Below, one piece after another: positions 33,541 to 41,133 of a DNA stretch of 64,000 nt. The DNA is from Saccharothrix longispora (lineage in GTDB: Bacteria > Actinomycetota > Actinomycetes > Mycobacteriales > Pseudonocardiaceae). The first letter of the stretch is position 1. Every line of letters starts with the position of its first letter. Location of the stretch: positions 84,262 to 148,261 of the forward strand of contig NZ_NSDM01000016.1 of the NCBI RefSeq assembly GCF_030852425.1. Reading direction: 5' to 3'. The position numbers were made by a program, and so were the translations under genes. The notes under the pieces are model-generated. The model had not been told where the DNA came from. It saw only the letters and a list, made by a program, of their open reading frames with translations, and searched no databases.

Positions 33541-35610
33541 GTGGGCAACGAGACCTCCTTCCCGCGCCGGCACGCGCGCACCCAGCGGTTCACCCTCGGG
33601 GCACCCCGGACGTTCACCGTCGCACCCGACGGCTCGGCGGTGTACTTCCTGCGCACCGCCTCGGCCGCCGGCCGGGCGAACGGCCTGTGGAAGTTCGACA
33701 CGACGGCGGGGACCGAGGCGCTGCTGGTCGACCCGGCGACCCTGCTGACCGACCCCGAGGACCTGCCCCCCGAGGAGCGGGCCCGGCGCGAGCGCACCCG
33801 CGAGCAGGCCGCGGGCATCGTCGGCTACTCGACGGACGCCGACGCGCGGCAGGCGGTGTTCGCGCTCTCCGGCCGGCTGTTCGTGGTCGGGCTGGCCACC
33901 GGGGCGGTGCGCGAGCTGCCCGCCGAGGGCGCGGTCGTCGACCCCCGCCTGGACCCGACCGGCCGCCGCGTCGGGTACGTGGCGGACGGCGCGCTGCACG
34001 TCGTGGACCTGGCGACCGGCGCGGACCGGGTCGTCGCCGCACCGGACGGCGACGACGTCACGTGGGGCCTGGCCGAGTTCATCGCCGCCGAGGAGATGCA
34101 CCGCTACCGGGGCTACTGGTTCTCCCCGGACGGCGCGCGCGTCCTGGCCGCCCGCGTCGACAACGCCCCGGTCCGGCGCTGGTACATCGCCGACCCCGCC
34201 AACCCCGCCACCCCGGCCACCGAGATCGCCTACCCGGCGGCGGGCACGCCCAACGCCACCGTCACCGCGTCGTTCCTGGCCACCGACGGCGACGGCCGGG
34301 TGGACGTCGAGTGGGACCGCGAGGCGTTCCCGTACCTGAACACGGCGGTGTGGTCCTCGCACGGCAGGCCGCTGATCCAGGTCCAGTCCCGCGACCAGCG
34401 GCGCGTCCTGGTGCTGGCGGTGGACCCGGCGACCGGCGCCACCGAGGTGCTGGCCGACGACACCGACCCGCACTGGCTGGAGCTGGTGCCCGGCTCGCCG
34501 CGCTGGACGCCGGCCGGCGAGCTGCTGCGCGTGCTGCCGGTGGACGGCGCGAACCGGCTGGTCGTCGGCGACCGGCCGTGGACGCCGGACGGCTTCCAGG
34601 TGCGCTCGGTGCTCGACGCGGGGGAGGACGGCGTGCTCGTCACCGCCTCCACCGACGATCCGACGCGGACGCACGTGTTCCTGGTGACGGCGGACGACGT
34701 CCGCCGACTGTCCACCGAGGACGGCGTGCACGGCGCGGTCCGCGGCGGCGGCGTGCTGCTGCTGGCCTCCTCGGGCCTGGACCACTTCGGCGTGAAGGTG
34801 ACCACGTCGACCGGCGGCGTGATCGCCAACCACGCCGAGGAACCGGGGCTCACGCCGCGCGTCACCCTGCTGACCGCCGGCGAACGGGACCTGCGCGCCG
34901 CGCTGCTGCTCCCGCGCGACCACGTGCCGGGCACGAAGCTGCCGGTGCTGCTCGACCCGTACGGCGGGCCGCACGCGCAGCGCGTCGTGGCCGCCCGCAA
35001 CGCCTACCTCACCTCGCAGTGGCTGGCGGACCAGGGGTTCGCGGTGCTCGTCGTGGACGGCCGGGGCACCCCGGGCCGCGGGCCGGCGTGGGAGCGCGAC
35101 ATCGCGTTCGACTTCGCCGGCGCCACCCTCGACGACCAGGTGGACGCCCTGCACGCGGTGGCCGCCGACCACCCCGACCTCGACCTGACCCGGGTGGCGA
35201 TCCGCGGCTGGTCCTACGGCGGCTACCTGGCCGCGCTGGCCGTGCTGCGCCGCCCGGACGTCTTCCACGCGGGCATCGCGGGCGCCCCGGTCACCGACTG
35301 GAGCCTCTACGACACCCACTACACCGAGCGATACCTGGGCCACCCGGACGAGAAGCCCGAGGTGTACGAGGCCAACTCGCTCATCGCCGACGCCCCGAAG
35401 CTGGAGCGCCCGCTGATGATCGTGCACGGCCTGGCCGACGACAACGTCGTGGCCGCGCACACCCTGCGGCTGTCCAGCGCGCTGCTCGCCGCCGGCCGCC
35501 CGCACACCGTGCTGCCGCTGTCGGGCGTCACCCACATGACCCCGCAGGAGCAGGTGGCGGAGAACCTGCTGCTGCTCCAGGTCGACTTCCTGCGCACCGC
35601 CCTGGCCTGA
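33541..35610 (+). CDS. Prolyl oligopeptidase family S9 serine peptidase (DPP IV-like)
   Basis: Cytoplasmic serine peptidase (689 aa, GTG start, no signal peptide). The N-terminal two-thirds is a beta-propeller of the DPP IV type (EEMHRYRGYWFSPDGARVLA). The C-terminal alpha/beta-hydrolase has the nucleophile Ser558 in GWSYGGY, the Asp in MIVHGLADDNV and the His in GVTHMT. These enzymes release dipeptides from the N-terminus of peptides with penultimate Pro or Ala. Its expected role is peptide turnover. A 14-bp hairpin after the gene separates it from the convergent polyamine operon. Confidence 0.94.
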   Translation: MGNETSFPRRHARTQRFTLGAPRTFTVAPDGSAVYFLRTASAAGRANGLWKFDTTAGTEALLVDPATLLTDPEDLPPEERARRERTREQAAGIVGYSTDADARQAVFALSGRLFVVGLATGAVRELPAEGAVVDPRLDPTGRRVGYVADGALHVVDLATGADRVVAAPDGDDVTWGLAEFIAAEEMHRYRGYWFSPDGARVLAARVDNAPVRRWYIADPANPATPATEIAYPAAGTPNATVTASFLATDGDGRVDVEWDREAFPYLNTAVWSSHGRPLIQVQSRDQRRVLVLAVDPATGATEVLADDTDPHWLELVPGSPRWTPAGELLRVLPVDGANRLVVGDRPWTPDGFQVRSVLDAGEDGVLVTASTDDPTRTHVFLVTADDVRRLSTEDGVHGAVRGGGVLLLASSGLDHFGVKVTTSTGGVIANHAEEPGLTPRVTLLTAGERDLRAALLLPRDHVPGTKLPVLLDPYGGPHAQRVVAARNAYLTSQWLADQGFAVLVVDGRGTPGRGPAWERDIAFDFAGATLDDQVDALHAVAADHPDLDLTRVAIRGWSYGGYLAALAVLRRPDVFHAGIAGAPVTDWSLYDTHYTERYLGHPDEKPEVYEANSLIADAPKLERPLMIVHGLADDNVVAAHTLRLSSALLAAGRPHTVLPLSGVTHMTPQEQVAENLLLLQVDFLRTALA

Positions 35611-35638
35611 CCGGGGCGCCACACGACCGGTGCCACAG

Positions 35639-35679
35639 GACCGGGGGGCCGTCCCGCGCGGCGGAACGGCCCCCCGGTC
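35639..35679. terminator. Terminator between the peptidase gene and the polyamine operon
   Basis: GACCGGGGGGCCGT (35639-35652) pairs with 35666-35679 over 14 bp with a 13-nt loop, between two convergent stop codons. Confidence 0.85.
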
Positions 35680-35685
35680 GTGCGC

Positions 35686-36549
35686 TCAGGAGTTGCGCAC
35701 CCGGTAGGGCGGGATCGAGTTGCCCACCAGCGCCAGGTCGTCGATCGACTCCGGCCGGTAGCCGCAGGCCGGCAGGCGCTCGACCATCAGCGCCGTCGGG
35801 TCGGCCACCTCGTCGGCGCGCCCGAACAGGTACGCCCACTCGTGCTCGTCCGAGCCGTAGTACGCGACCGTGTCGAACACCTCGTTGAACCGCTGCCACA
35901 TGCGGACCAGCGTGGTGTTGCGCCACATCGTCTGGCAGCCCGCCTGGGACACCACGACGCCGCCCGGGGTGAGCAGCGCCTTGCACAGGGCCAGGAACTC
36001 CGCGCCGTACAGGCGGTTGTGCTGCGCCTCCTCCTCGCGCTCGTCCGGCAGGTCCACCAGGACGATGTCGTAGCGCTCGGAGGTGGTGCGGATGTACTCG
36101 TAGCCGTCGATGTAGCGCACGCGGACCGGGCCCTCGCCGCGCTCGGCGGCGGCCAGCTCCTCCGGCGTGTACCCGTAGGGCAGGTGCTCGGCGCACAGCT
36201 TCACGGCCTGCTCGTCGATGTCGATGTGGTCGACCACCGACGCGCCGGCCTCCACCGCCATCCGGCACACCACGCCCTCGCTCGACCCGATGACGAGCAC
36301 CCGCTCGACCCGGTCGGCCAGCAGCAGCGCCGGGACCATCAGCGCCTCGTGGTAGGTCAGCTGGCTGAACTCGGTGCTCTGCCGGTCGTCGTCGCAGAAC
36401 AGCGACAACCCCTGGGCGGTGCGGGCGATCACCAGGTGCTGGAACTCGGTCTTCGCGTCGACCACGACCTCGTCGACCTCCCAGTGCCTGGTCATCCCGG
36501 CGGCCAGCGGCTCGCGGATCACCTCACCGGTCGCGGTTTCCCGGGTCAC
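35686..36549 (-). CDS. speE: Spermidine synthase
   Basis: 287 aa. Transfers aminopropyl from decarboxylated S-adenosylmethionine to putrescine. The methyltransferase-like fold shows VLVIGSSEGVVCRMAVEAGA, VDHIDIDEQAVKL and the active-site stretch YDIVLVDLPDE; the usual G-G-D/E-G motif is G-S-S-E-G here. GTG start 36549 overlaps the speD stop (GTGA). It is the last gene of the decarboxylase-speD-speE operon, a complete route from amino acid to spermidine. A thermospermine-synthase-like specificity cannot be excluded. Confidence 0.93.
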   Translation of the reverse strand: MTRETATGEVIREPLAAGMTRHWEVDEVVVDAKTEFQHLVIARTAQGLSLFCDDDRQSTEFSQLTYHEALMVPALLLADRVERVLVIGSSEGVVCRMAVEAGASVVDHIDIDEQAVKLCAEHLPYGYTPEELAAAERGEGPVRVRYIDGYEYIRTTSERYDIVLVDLPDEREEEAQHNRLYGAEFLALCKALLTPGGVVVSQAGCQTMWRNTTLVRMWQRFNEVFDTVAYYGSDEHEWAYLFGRADEVADPTALMVERLPACGYRPESIDDLALVGNSIPPYRVRNS

Positions 36550-36956
36550 GACTTCTCCTCACCGACGAGCGCGGGGACGCGGTGCCCCCGGCTGATCATG
36601 TCCGTCCGTGCCGACACGGCACCCAGCGCTTCCGCCAGGAGCTGCACCGCGAGCGCGGGTTTGGCGCGCGTGCCGCAGGTGAACACGTCCACGAACACCG
36701 CTCCGACCTCCGGATAGGTGTGGATGGACGCGTGCGACTCCGACAACAGGGCCAGCACGGTGACCCCTTGCGGCTCGAACTGCTTGGAGACCACCTCCAA
36801 CACCGTGGCATCAGCCTGGGTCAGCGCTTCACCGAGCGCGTGCTTGAGGAACTGCTCGTCGTCGAGCAGTTCCGGGCTCACGCCTTCCAACTCGGCGAGC
36901 ACGTGCTGTCCTGCGAACAAGCCGACCGGCTCGGATTCGCACGGGAGTCCGGACAT
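36546..36956 (-). CDS. speD: S-adenosylmethionine decarboxylase proenzyme
   Basis: 136-aa bacterial class 1b proenzyme that self-cleaves to form a pyruvoyl cofactor. The processing site is LSESHASIHTYPE, with Ser74 as the pyruvoyl precursor; Cys94 in DVFTCG is the proton donor. ATG 36956 is chosen over the TTG one codon upstream because GGAG lies at the right distance. It gives decarboxylated SAM to the spermidine synthase encoded by the overlapping next gene. Confidence 0.95.
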   Translation of the reverse strand: MSGLPCESEPVGLFAGQHVLAELEGVSPELLDDEQFLKHALGEALTQADATVLEVVSKQFEPQGVTVLALLSESHASIHTYPEVGAVFVDVFTCGTRAKPALAVQLLAEALGAVSARTDMISRGHRVPALVGEEKS

Positions 36957-37005
36957 CAATCACTCCAAACATCTTCAGAAGGGGTGGAGCGGCGCGAGGG
37001 CGTGC

Positions 37006-38178
37006 TCACCGCACGCAGTGGGTGGCCAACGGGGGGAAGCCGTTGAAGGCCACGGAGGAGTAGCTGGCCGTGTAGGCGCCCGCGCGCAGCAGGTCGACGA
37101 AGTCGCCCGCGCGCAGGTCCAGCGGCAGTTCGTAGACGGTGTGCTGGTACAGCACGTCGTCGGCGTCGCACGTCGGCCCGGCGATCACCACGGGACCGGT
37201 CGGCCCGCCGTCCCGCGACGTCTCCAGCGGGTAGGCGATGGCCTCGCCCTCGGTCTCCGCGAGACCGCCGTAGCGGCCCACGTCGAGGAACACCCAGCGC
37301 TGCTCGTCCGAGTAGGACTTCTTCGCCACCAGCACGACCTCGGAGCGGATCAGCCCCGACTCGGCGACCACGGCACGACCCGGTTCGATCATCACGCGGG
37401 GCGTGAAGTCGCCGAAGTGCCGCTCGATCGCGGCGGTGATCGCGGCGCCGTACTCGGCCGGCGCGGGCGGCCGCTCCAGGTACGCGGCGGGCAGGCCGCC
37501 GCCCAGGTTCAGCGTCGTCACCGGCAGGCCCTCGGCGCGCAGCTTCAGCACGACCTCGGCGGCGTCGGCGATCGCGCCGTCCCAGCCGGTCGGGTCCAGC
37601 TGCTGCGACCCCGCGTGGAACGCCACGCCCAGCGGCGTGAGGCCCAGTTCGGCGGCCAGCCGCAGCAGGTCGGCCGCCATCTCCGGCGCGCAGCCGAACT
37701 TCTTGCCGAACGGGTAGGTCGACCCCCGGCTCTCCACCACGATGCGCAGCAGCACCGACGAGCCGGGCGCGTGCTCGGCGACCGCGCGCACGTCCTGCTC
37801 GCTGTCGGAGACGAACAGCCGCACCCCGCGCCCGAACGCGTACGCGATGTCGCGGGCCTTCTTGATCGGGTTGCTGTAGGAGATCGCGCCGGGTGCGGCG
37901 CCGCGCGCCAGGCACAGGTCGATCTCGGCGGGGCTGGCGACGTCGAAGCAGGACCCCTCGGCGGCCAGCAGTTCGACGACCTCGGGCGCCGGGTTCGCCT
38001 TCACCGCGTAGAAGACCGCCACCCGCGGCAGGGCCTCGCGGATCGCGGTGAACCGGTCGCGGACCGTGGGCAGGTCGATGACCAGGCACGGCGTGTCCGG
38101 TCGGTCGTGGTCCAGGAAACGACGAATACGAGCTGTTGCCTCGTGTAGCCGGTTGTCGTCGGCAAAGCTCTTCGTCAT
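37006..38178 (-). CDS. Ornithine/lysine/arginine-type PLP decarboxylase (fold III, eukaryotic ODC-like)
   Basis: 390 aa. Fold-type III decarboxylase with PLP Lys60 in FYAVKANP, the phosphate-binding NLGGGLPA, the EPGR motif and the active-site Cys region GPTCDADDVLY; the end GAYTASYSSVAFNGFPP matches ornithine decarboxylases. With speD and speE downstream (46-nt gap) it most likely supplies putrescine. Lysine decarboxylation to cadaverine is a known alternative for this family. An 8-bp hairpin lies in its leader. Confidence 0.92.
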   Translation of the reverse strand: MTKSFADDNRLHEATARIRRFLDHDRPDTPCLVIDLPTVRDRFTAIREALPRVAVFYAVKANPAPEVVELLAAEGSCFDVASPAEIDLCLARGAAPGAISYSNPIKKARDIAYAFGRGVRLFVSDSEQDVRAVAEHAPGSSVLLRIVVESRGSTYPFGKKFGCAPEMAADLLRLAAELGLTPLGVAFHAGSQQLDPTGWDGAIADAAEVVLKLRAEGLPVTTLNLGGGLPAAYLERPPAPAEYGAAITAAIERHFGDFTPRVMIEPGRAVVAESGLIRSEVVLVAKKSYSDEQRWVFLDVGRYGGLAETEGEAIAYPLETSRDGGPTGPVVIAGPTCDADDVLYQHTVYELPLDLRAGDFVDLLRAGAYTASYSSVAFNGFPPLATHCVR

Positions 38179-38199
38179 CTCGCTAGGGGTCCCCCTCCG

Positions 38200-38221
38200 A
38201 GACCGTGTTCAGGCACGGTCT
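38200..38221 (-). other. Hairpin in the leader of the polyamine operon
   Basis: AGACCGTG (38200-38207) pairs with CACGGTCT (38214-38221) across a 6-nt loop, 22 nt upstream of the decarboxylase start and 53 nt after the stop of the preceding same-strand gene. It may be the terminator of the phosphoesterase gene or a translation-control element. Confidence 0.5.
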
Positions 38222-38273
38222 GACCGTCTTCGGGCACGGCGGTCCACGGTACGCGCAGAGGGCGGAAAAAGCG

Positions 38274-39524
38274 CTACCGGCCGGCGAAGTTGTGACGCAG
38301 CTCCACGACGGAGATGTCCGGCGGCGCGCCCACGCGCACCGGCGGACCCCAGAACCCGGCGCCGTTCGACGTGTAGACCTGGGTGCCGTCGATCGTCTCC
38401 AGGCCGCTGCGCACCGGCTGCTGGAGGCCGACCGCCAGGTGGAACGGGAACATCTGCCCGCCGTGCGTGTGCCCCGACAGCTGGAGGTCCACGCCGTGCC
38501 CGGCCGCCTCGCGCACCTGCACCGGCTGGTGCGCCAGCAGCACCACCGGCGTGCTCGTGTCACGCCCGTCGAGGGCGCGGGCGAAGTCGGGGGCGTCGTC
38601 GAAGCTCGCGCCGTTGACGTCGTTCACGCCCGCGAGGTCGAACGTCGCCCCGGCCCGCTCGATCGTCAACCGCTCGTTGCGCAGCGCGTTGACCCCGAGT
38701 CGCTCGACCTCGGCGATCCACTGCTCCGCCCCCGAGTAGTACTCGTGGTTGCCGGTGACGAAGAAGCTGCCGTGCGTGCTCACCAGGTCGCGCAGCGGAG
38801 CCGCCGCCTCGCCCAGCTCCTCCACCGAGCCGTCCACGAGGTCGCCGACGATCGCCACCAGGTCCACCTGCTGCTCGTTGATCATCCGCACGATCCGCTC
38901 GGTGTGCGAGCGGCCGAGCAGCGGACCCAGGTGGATGTCGCTGACCACCGCGATCCGGTAGCCCGACAGCCGCGGGTCGAGCTTGCCCAGGGTCACGGGC
39001 ACGCGCTTGACCACGGGGTCGCCCAGCGCCCGCGTCGCCCCGTAGGTGACGATGCCCGCCGCGGCCACGCCGCCCGCGACCGCCAGCGACCGGGCCAGGA
39101 ACAGCCGCCGCCCCTCGTCCACCTCCGGCGCCTCGGGCACCGGGTCGGGCGGGACCTCCCCGGCGTCGACCGCGGTGTCCGGCGTCACGCCCGGCGTCGT
39201 GTGCGGCGCCCCGACGGTCGCCGGCACCCGGCCGCGCCGCGCCCGCCGCAGCAGCACCAGCCGGGGGACCTCCAGCAGCCCGAGCAGCACCGTCAGGTAG
39301 AACACGCCCGCCAGCCAGAGGAACCCGGGCCACGCCACGACCCGGCCGAACCCGCCCGCGCGCTGGAGGCCGAGCGCCCCGACCACCAGCAGCAGCAGGA
39401 ACACCACCGCGACCGTGCCGACCCGGCGCCCGCGGCCGGGGCGGGTGGTGTCCCGCACCACCCGCTTCCAGATGTAGTAGTGGGCCGCGGCCATCACGAC
39501 CGAGAGCAGCAGGAAGAAGAACAA
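38274..39524 (-). CDS. Membrane-bound calcineurin-like metallophosphoesterase
   Basis: 416 aa. Four N-terminal membrane helices (from VVMAAAHYYIWKRV through FYLTVLLGLLEVPRLVL), a Tat-like or membrane segment near residue 160 (RSLAVAGGVAAAGIVTYGA), then a metallophosphoesterase domain with all metal motifs: VVSDIHLGP, GDLVDG, GNHEYYSG, LLAHQP and SGHTHGGQ. TTG 39524 is taken as start because GGAGG lies 7 nt upstream. The family includes UDP-diacylglucosamine pyrophosphatase-like and other envelope phosphatases. The substrate is unknown. Confidence 0.88.
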   Translation of the reverse strand: MFFFLLLSVVMAAAHYYIWKRVVRDTTRPGRGRRVGTVAVVFLLLLVVGALGLQRAGGFGRVVAWPGFLWLAGVFYLTVLLGLLEVPRLVLLRRARRGRVPATVGAPHTTPGVTPDTAVDAGEVPPDPVPEAPEVDEGRRLFLARSLAVAGGVAAAGIVTYGATRALGDPVVKRVPVTLGKLDPRLSGYRIAVVSDIHLGPLLGRSHTERIVRMINEQQVDLVAIVGDLVDGSVEELGEAAAPLRDLVSTHGSFFVTGNHEYYSGAEQWIAEVERLGVNALRNERLTIERAGATFDLAGVNDVNGASFDDAPDFARALDGRDTSTPVVLLAHQPVQVREAAGHGVDLQLSGHTHGGQMFPFHLAVGLQQPVRSGLETIDGTQVYTSNGAGFWGPPVRVGAPPDISVVELRHNFAGR

Positions 39525-39636
39525 CGCGGTGCCTCCAGGGGTGTGCCCTCCAGTTTCCACGAGTCCCGGACCAGGCGTGCAACCCCCCGGCCGCCCGGCG
39601 GCGTGACTACCCCGTACCGCGGGATGGGGAGGACGA

Positions 39637-40140
39637 ATGAGTGATCGGGACACCGCGTTCGCGGAGTACTTCGCGGCGCGGTCCGACGCCCTGCGCGGCA
39701 CGGCGTACCTGCTGTGCGGCGACTGGCACCGCGCCGAGGACCTGGTGCAGACCACGTTCACCAAGCTGTACGTGGCCTGGCGGCGGATCACCCGGCACGA
39801 CGCACTCGACGCCTACGCCCGGCAGACCCTGGTGCGGACCTTCGTGTCCGAGCTGCGCCGGGGCTGGTTCCGCAAGGAGCGGGTGAGCGAGGCGCCCGCC
39901 GACGTGCCGGCCGCGTCGACCGGTTCGGCGGAGGACCGGCTGGTGCTGCTCGCGGCGCTGGCGGGCGTCCCGCCCAGGCAGCGCGCCGTCCTCGTGCTGC
40001 GGTACTGGGAGGACCTGTCGGTCGAGCAGACCGCCAGGGTGCTGGGTTGTTCGGAAGGAACCGTCAAGAGCCAGGCCGCGCGGGGGCTGCAGACGCTGCG
40101 CGGCTTGGTGAACCCGGAACAGGGAGCGAAGGTGCGATGA
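39637..40140 (+). CDS. SigE-family ECF RNA polymerase sigma factor
   Basis: 167 aa. Region 2 (FAEYFAARSDALRGTAYLLC, DLVQTTFTKLYVAW) and region 4 (PPRQRAVLVLRYWEDLSVEQ, SEGTVKSQAARGL) are typical of the actinobacterial SigE-type ECF group. Upstream, CAACC at 39580-39584 and CGTGA at 39602-39606 with 17-bp spacing resemble an ECF promoter and hint at autoregulation. The stop overlaps the following membrane protein gene (ATGA), the expected place of a cognate regulator. Confidence 0.93.
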   Translation: MSDRDTAFAEYFAARSDALRGTAYLLCGDWHRAEDLVQTTFTKLYVAWRRITRHDALDAYARQTLVRTFVSELRRGWFRKERVSEAPADVPAASTGSAEDRLVLLAALAGVPPRQRAVLVLRYWEDLSVEQTARVLGCSEGTVKSQAARGLQTLRGLVNPEQGAKVR

Positions 40141-41054
40141 ACGAGCAGGAGCTGAGGAAGGCGTTGCACGACGCCGTGGTGGCGAGCAGCCCGCCGCCGC
40201 CGATGGACCCGCGGACCGCGCTGGGCGCGGCACGCCGCGCCGACCGCAGGCGCAAGACGACCTGGGGCGCCGGTGTCGCCGGGCTCGCCGTGGTGGGCAT
40301 CGCGGTCGGCGCGACCCTGCTGCCGAGCCACGCGGGAGGCGGGTCGGCGGAGGTGGGCGCGTCACAGCCGGGCACGCCGACGGTGACGGCGACCACGACG
40401 GTGCCGCCGACCACGGTGACGACGACGGTGATGCCGACGACGACCGGCACGGCCGCCCCGACCAGCCGGGGGAGCGCGCCCTCGTGGCCGGACGGGCAGA
40501 CCGACCGGACCGCGACCAGCGGGCCGCGGGCCGCCAAGGGCAGCGGCCTGGTGGACGCCCTCGCCGGGGCGCTGCCCGTCGGCTCGATCACGCAGGAGAG
40601 GGGCGGCGCCGCGCCGCGCACCCAGGCCCAGTTCGTCGACTACGCCGGCGACCTCCAGGTCTGGGAGTACCTGATCGAGGCCCCGGTCTCCCCGTCCGGC
40701 GCCGCCGCCGGCGTGGCCAGGGTGCTGGTGCAGGTCGAGACCAGGGGCAACAGCCGGGTGCGGGACCTGCCGGGGTGCGGACCGGCGATCGACGAGCCGT
40801 ACCCGGTGCGGGGCGACGGGCGGTGCGACGTCGTTCGGGTCGGCGGCGCGGACGTGCCCGTGGTCACCGCCCTGGACGCCGGTCCCACCGACTACGAGCA
40901 GGCCGCGTTCCACCGGCACGCCGACGGCACGCTCGTGGTCGTCGCCCAGTCCCGCCGCCACCCGGTGGCCAGGGGGCCCGCGCTCACCGAGCCGCTGCTG
41001 ACCCCGCAGCAGCTCGCCGGGATCGCCGTGGACCCCGCGTTCCACCTGGACTGA
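40137..41054 (+). CDS. Membrane-anchored partner of the SigE-type sigma factor
   Basis: 305 aa. A short cytoplasmic domain (MNEQELRKALHDAVVASSPP ... RRADRRRKT), one membrane helix (GVAGLAVVGIAVGATLL), a Thr/Pro-rich stalk and an exported globular domain with two Cys residues (LPGCGPAI, DGRCDVVRV). Genes in this position after SigE-family sigma factors are regarded as anti-sigma or sensing proteins, though the cytoplasmic part here lacks a zinc-binding HxxxCxxC motif. The exported domain could sense envelope state. The four-base overlap implies coupled expression. Confidence 0.8.
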   Translation: MNEQELRKALHDAVVASSPPPPMDPRTALGAARRADRRRKTTWGAGVAGLAVVGIAVGATLLPSHAGGGSAEVGASQPGTPTVTATTTVPPTTVTTTVMPTTTGTAAPTSRGSAPSWPDGQTDRTATSGPRAAKGSGLVDALAGALPVGSITQERGGAAPRTQAQFVDYAGDLQVWEYLIEAPVSPSGAAAGVARVLVQVETRGNSRVRDLPGCGPAIDEPYPVRGDGRCDVVRVGGADVPVVTALDAGPTDYEQAAFHRHADGTLVVVAQSRRHPVARGPALTEPLLTPQQLAGIAVDPAFHLD

Positions 41055-41133
41055 GCACGTCCCGGGGGGCCGGTGCGCCCGGCCTCCCGGGTTCGTCCGT
41101 CCGGGTGTCCCGGCGGGTACCGTCCTGGTCGCC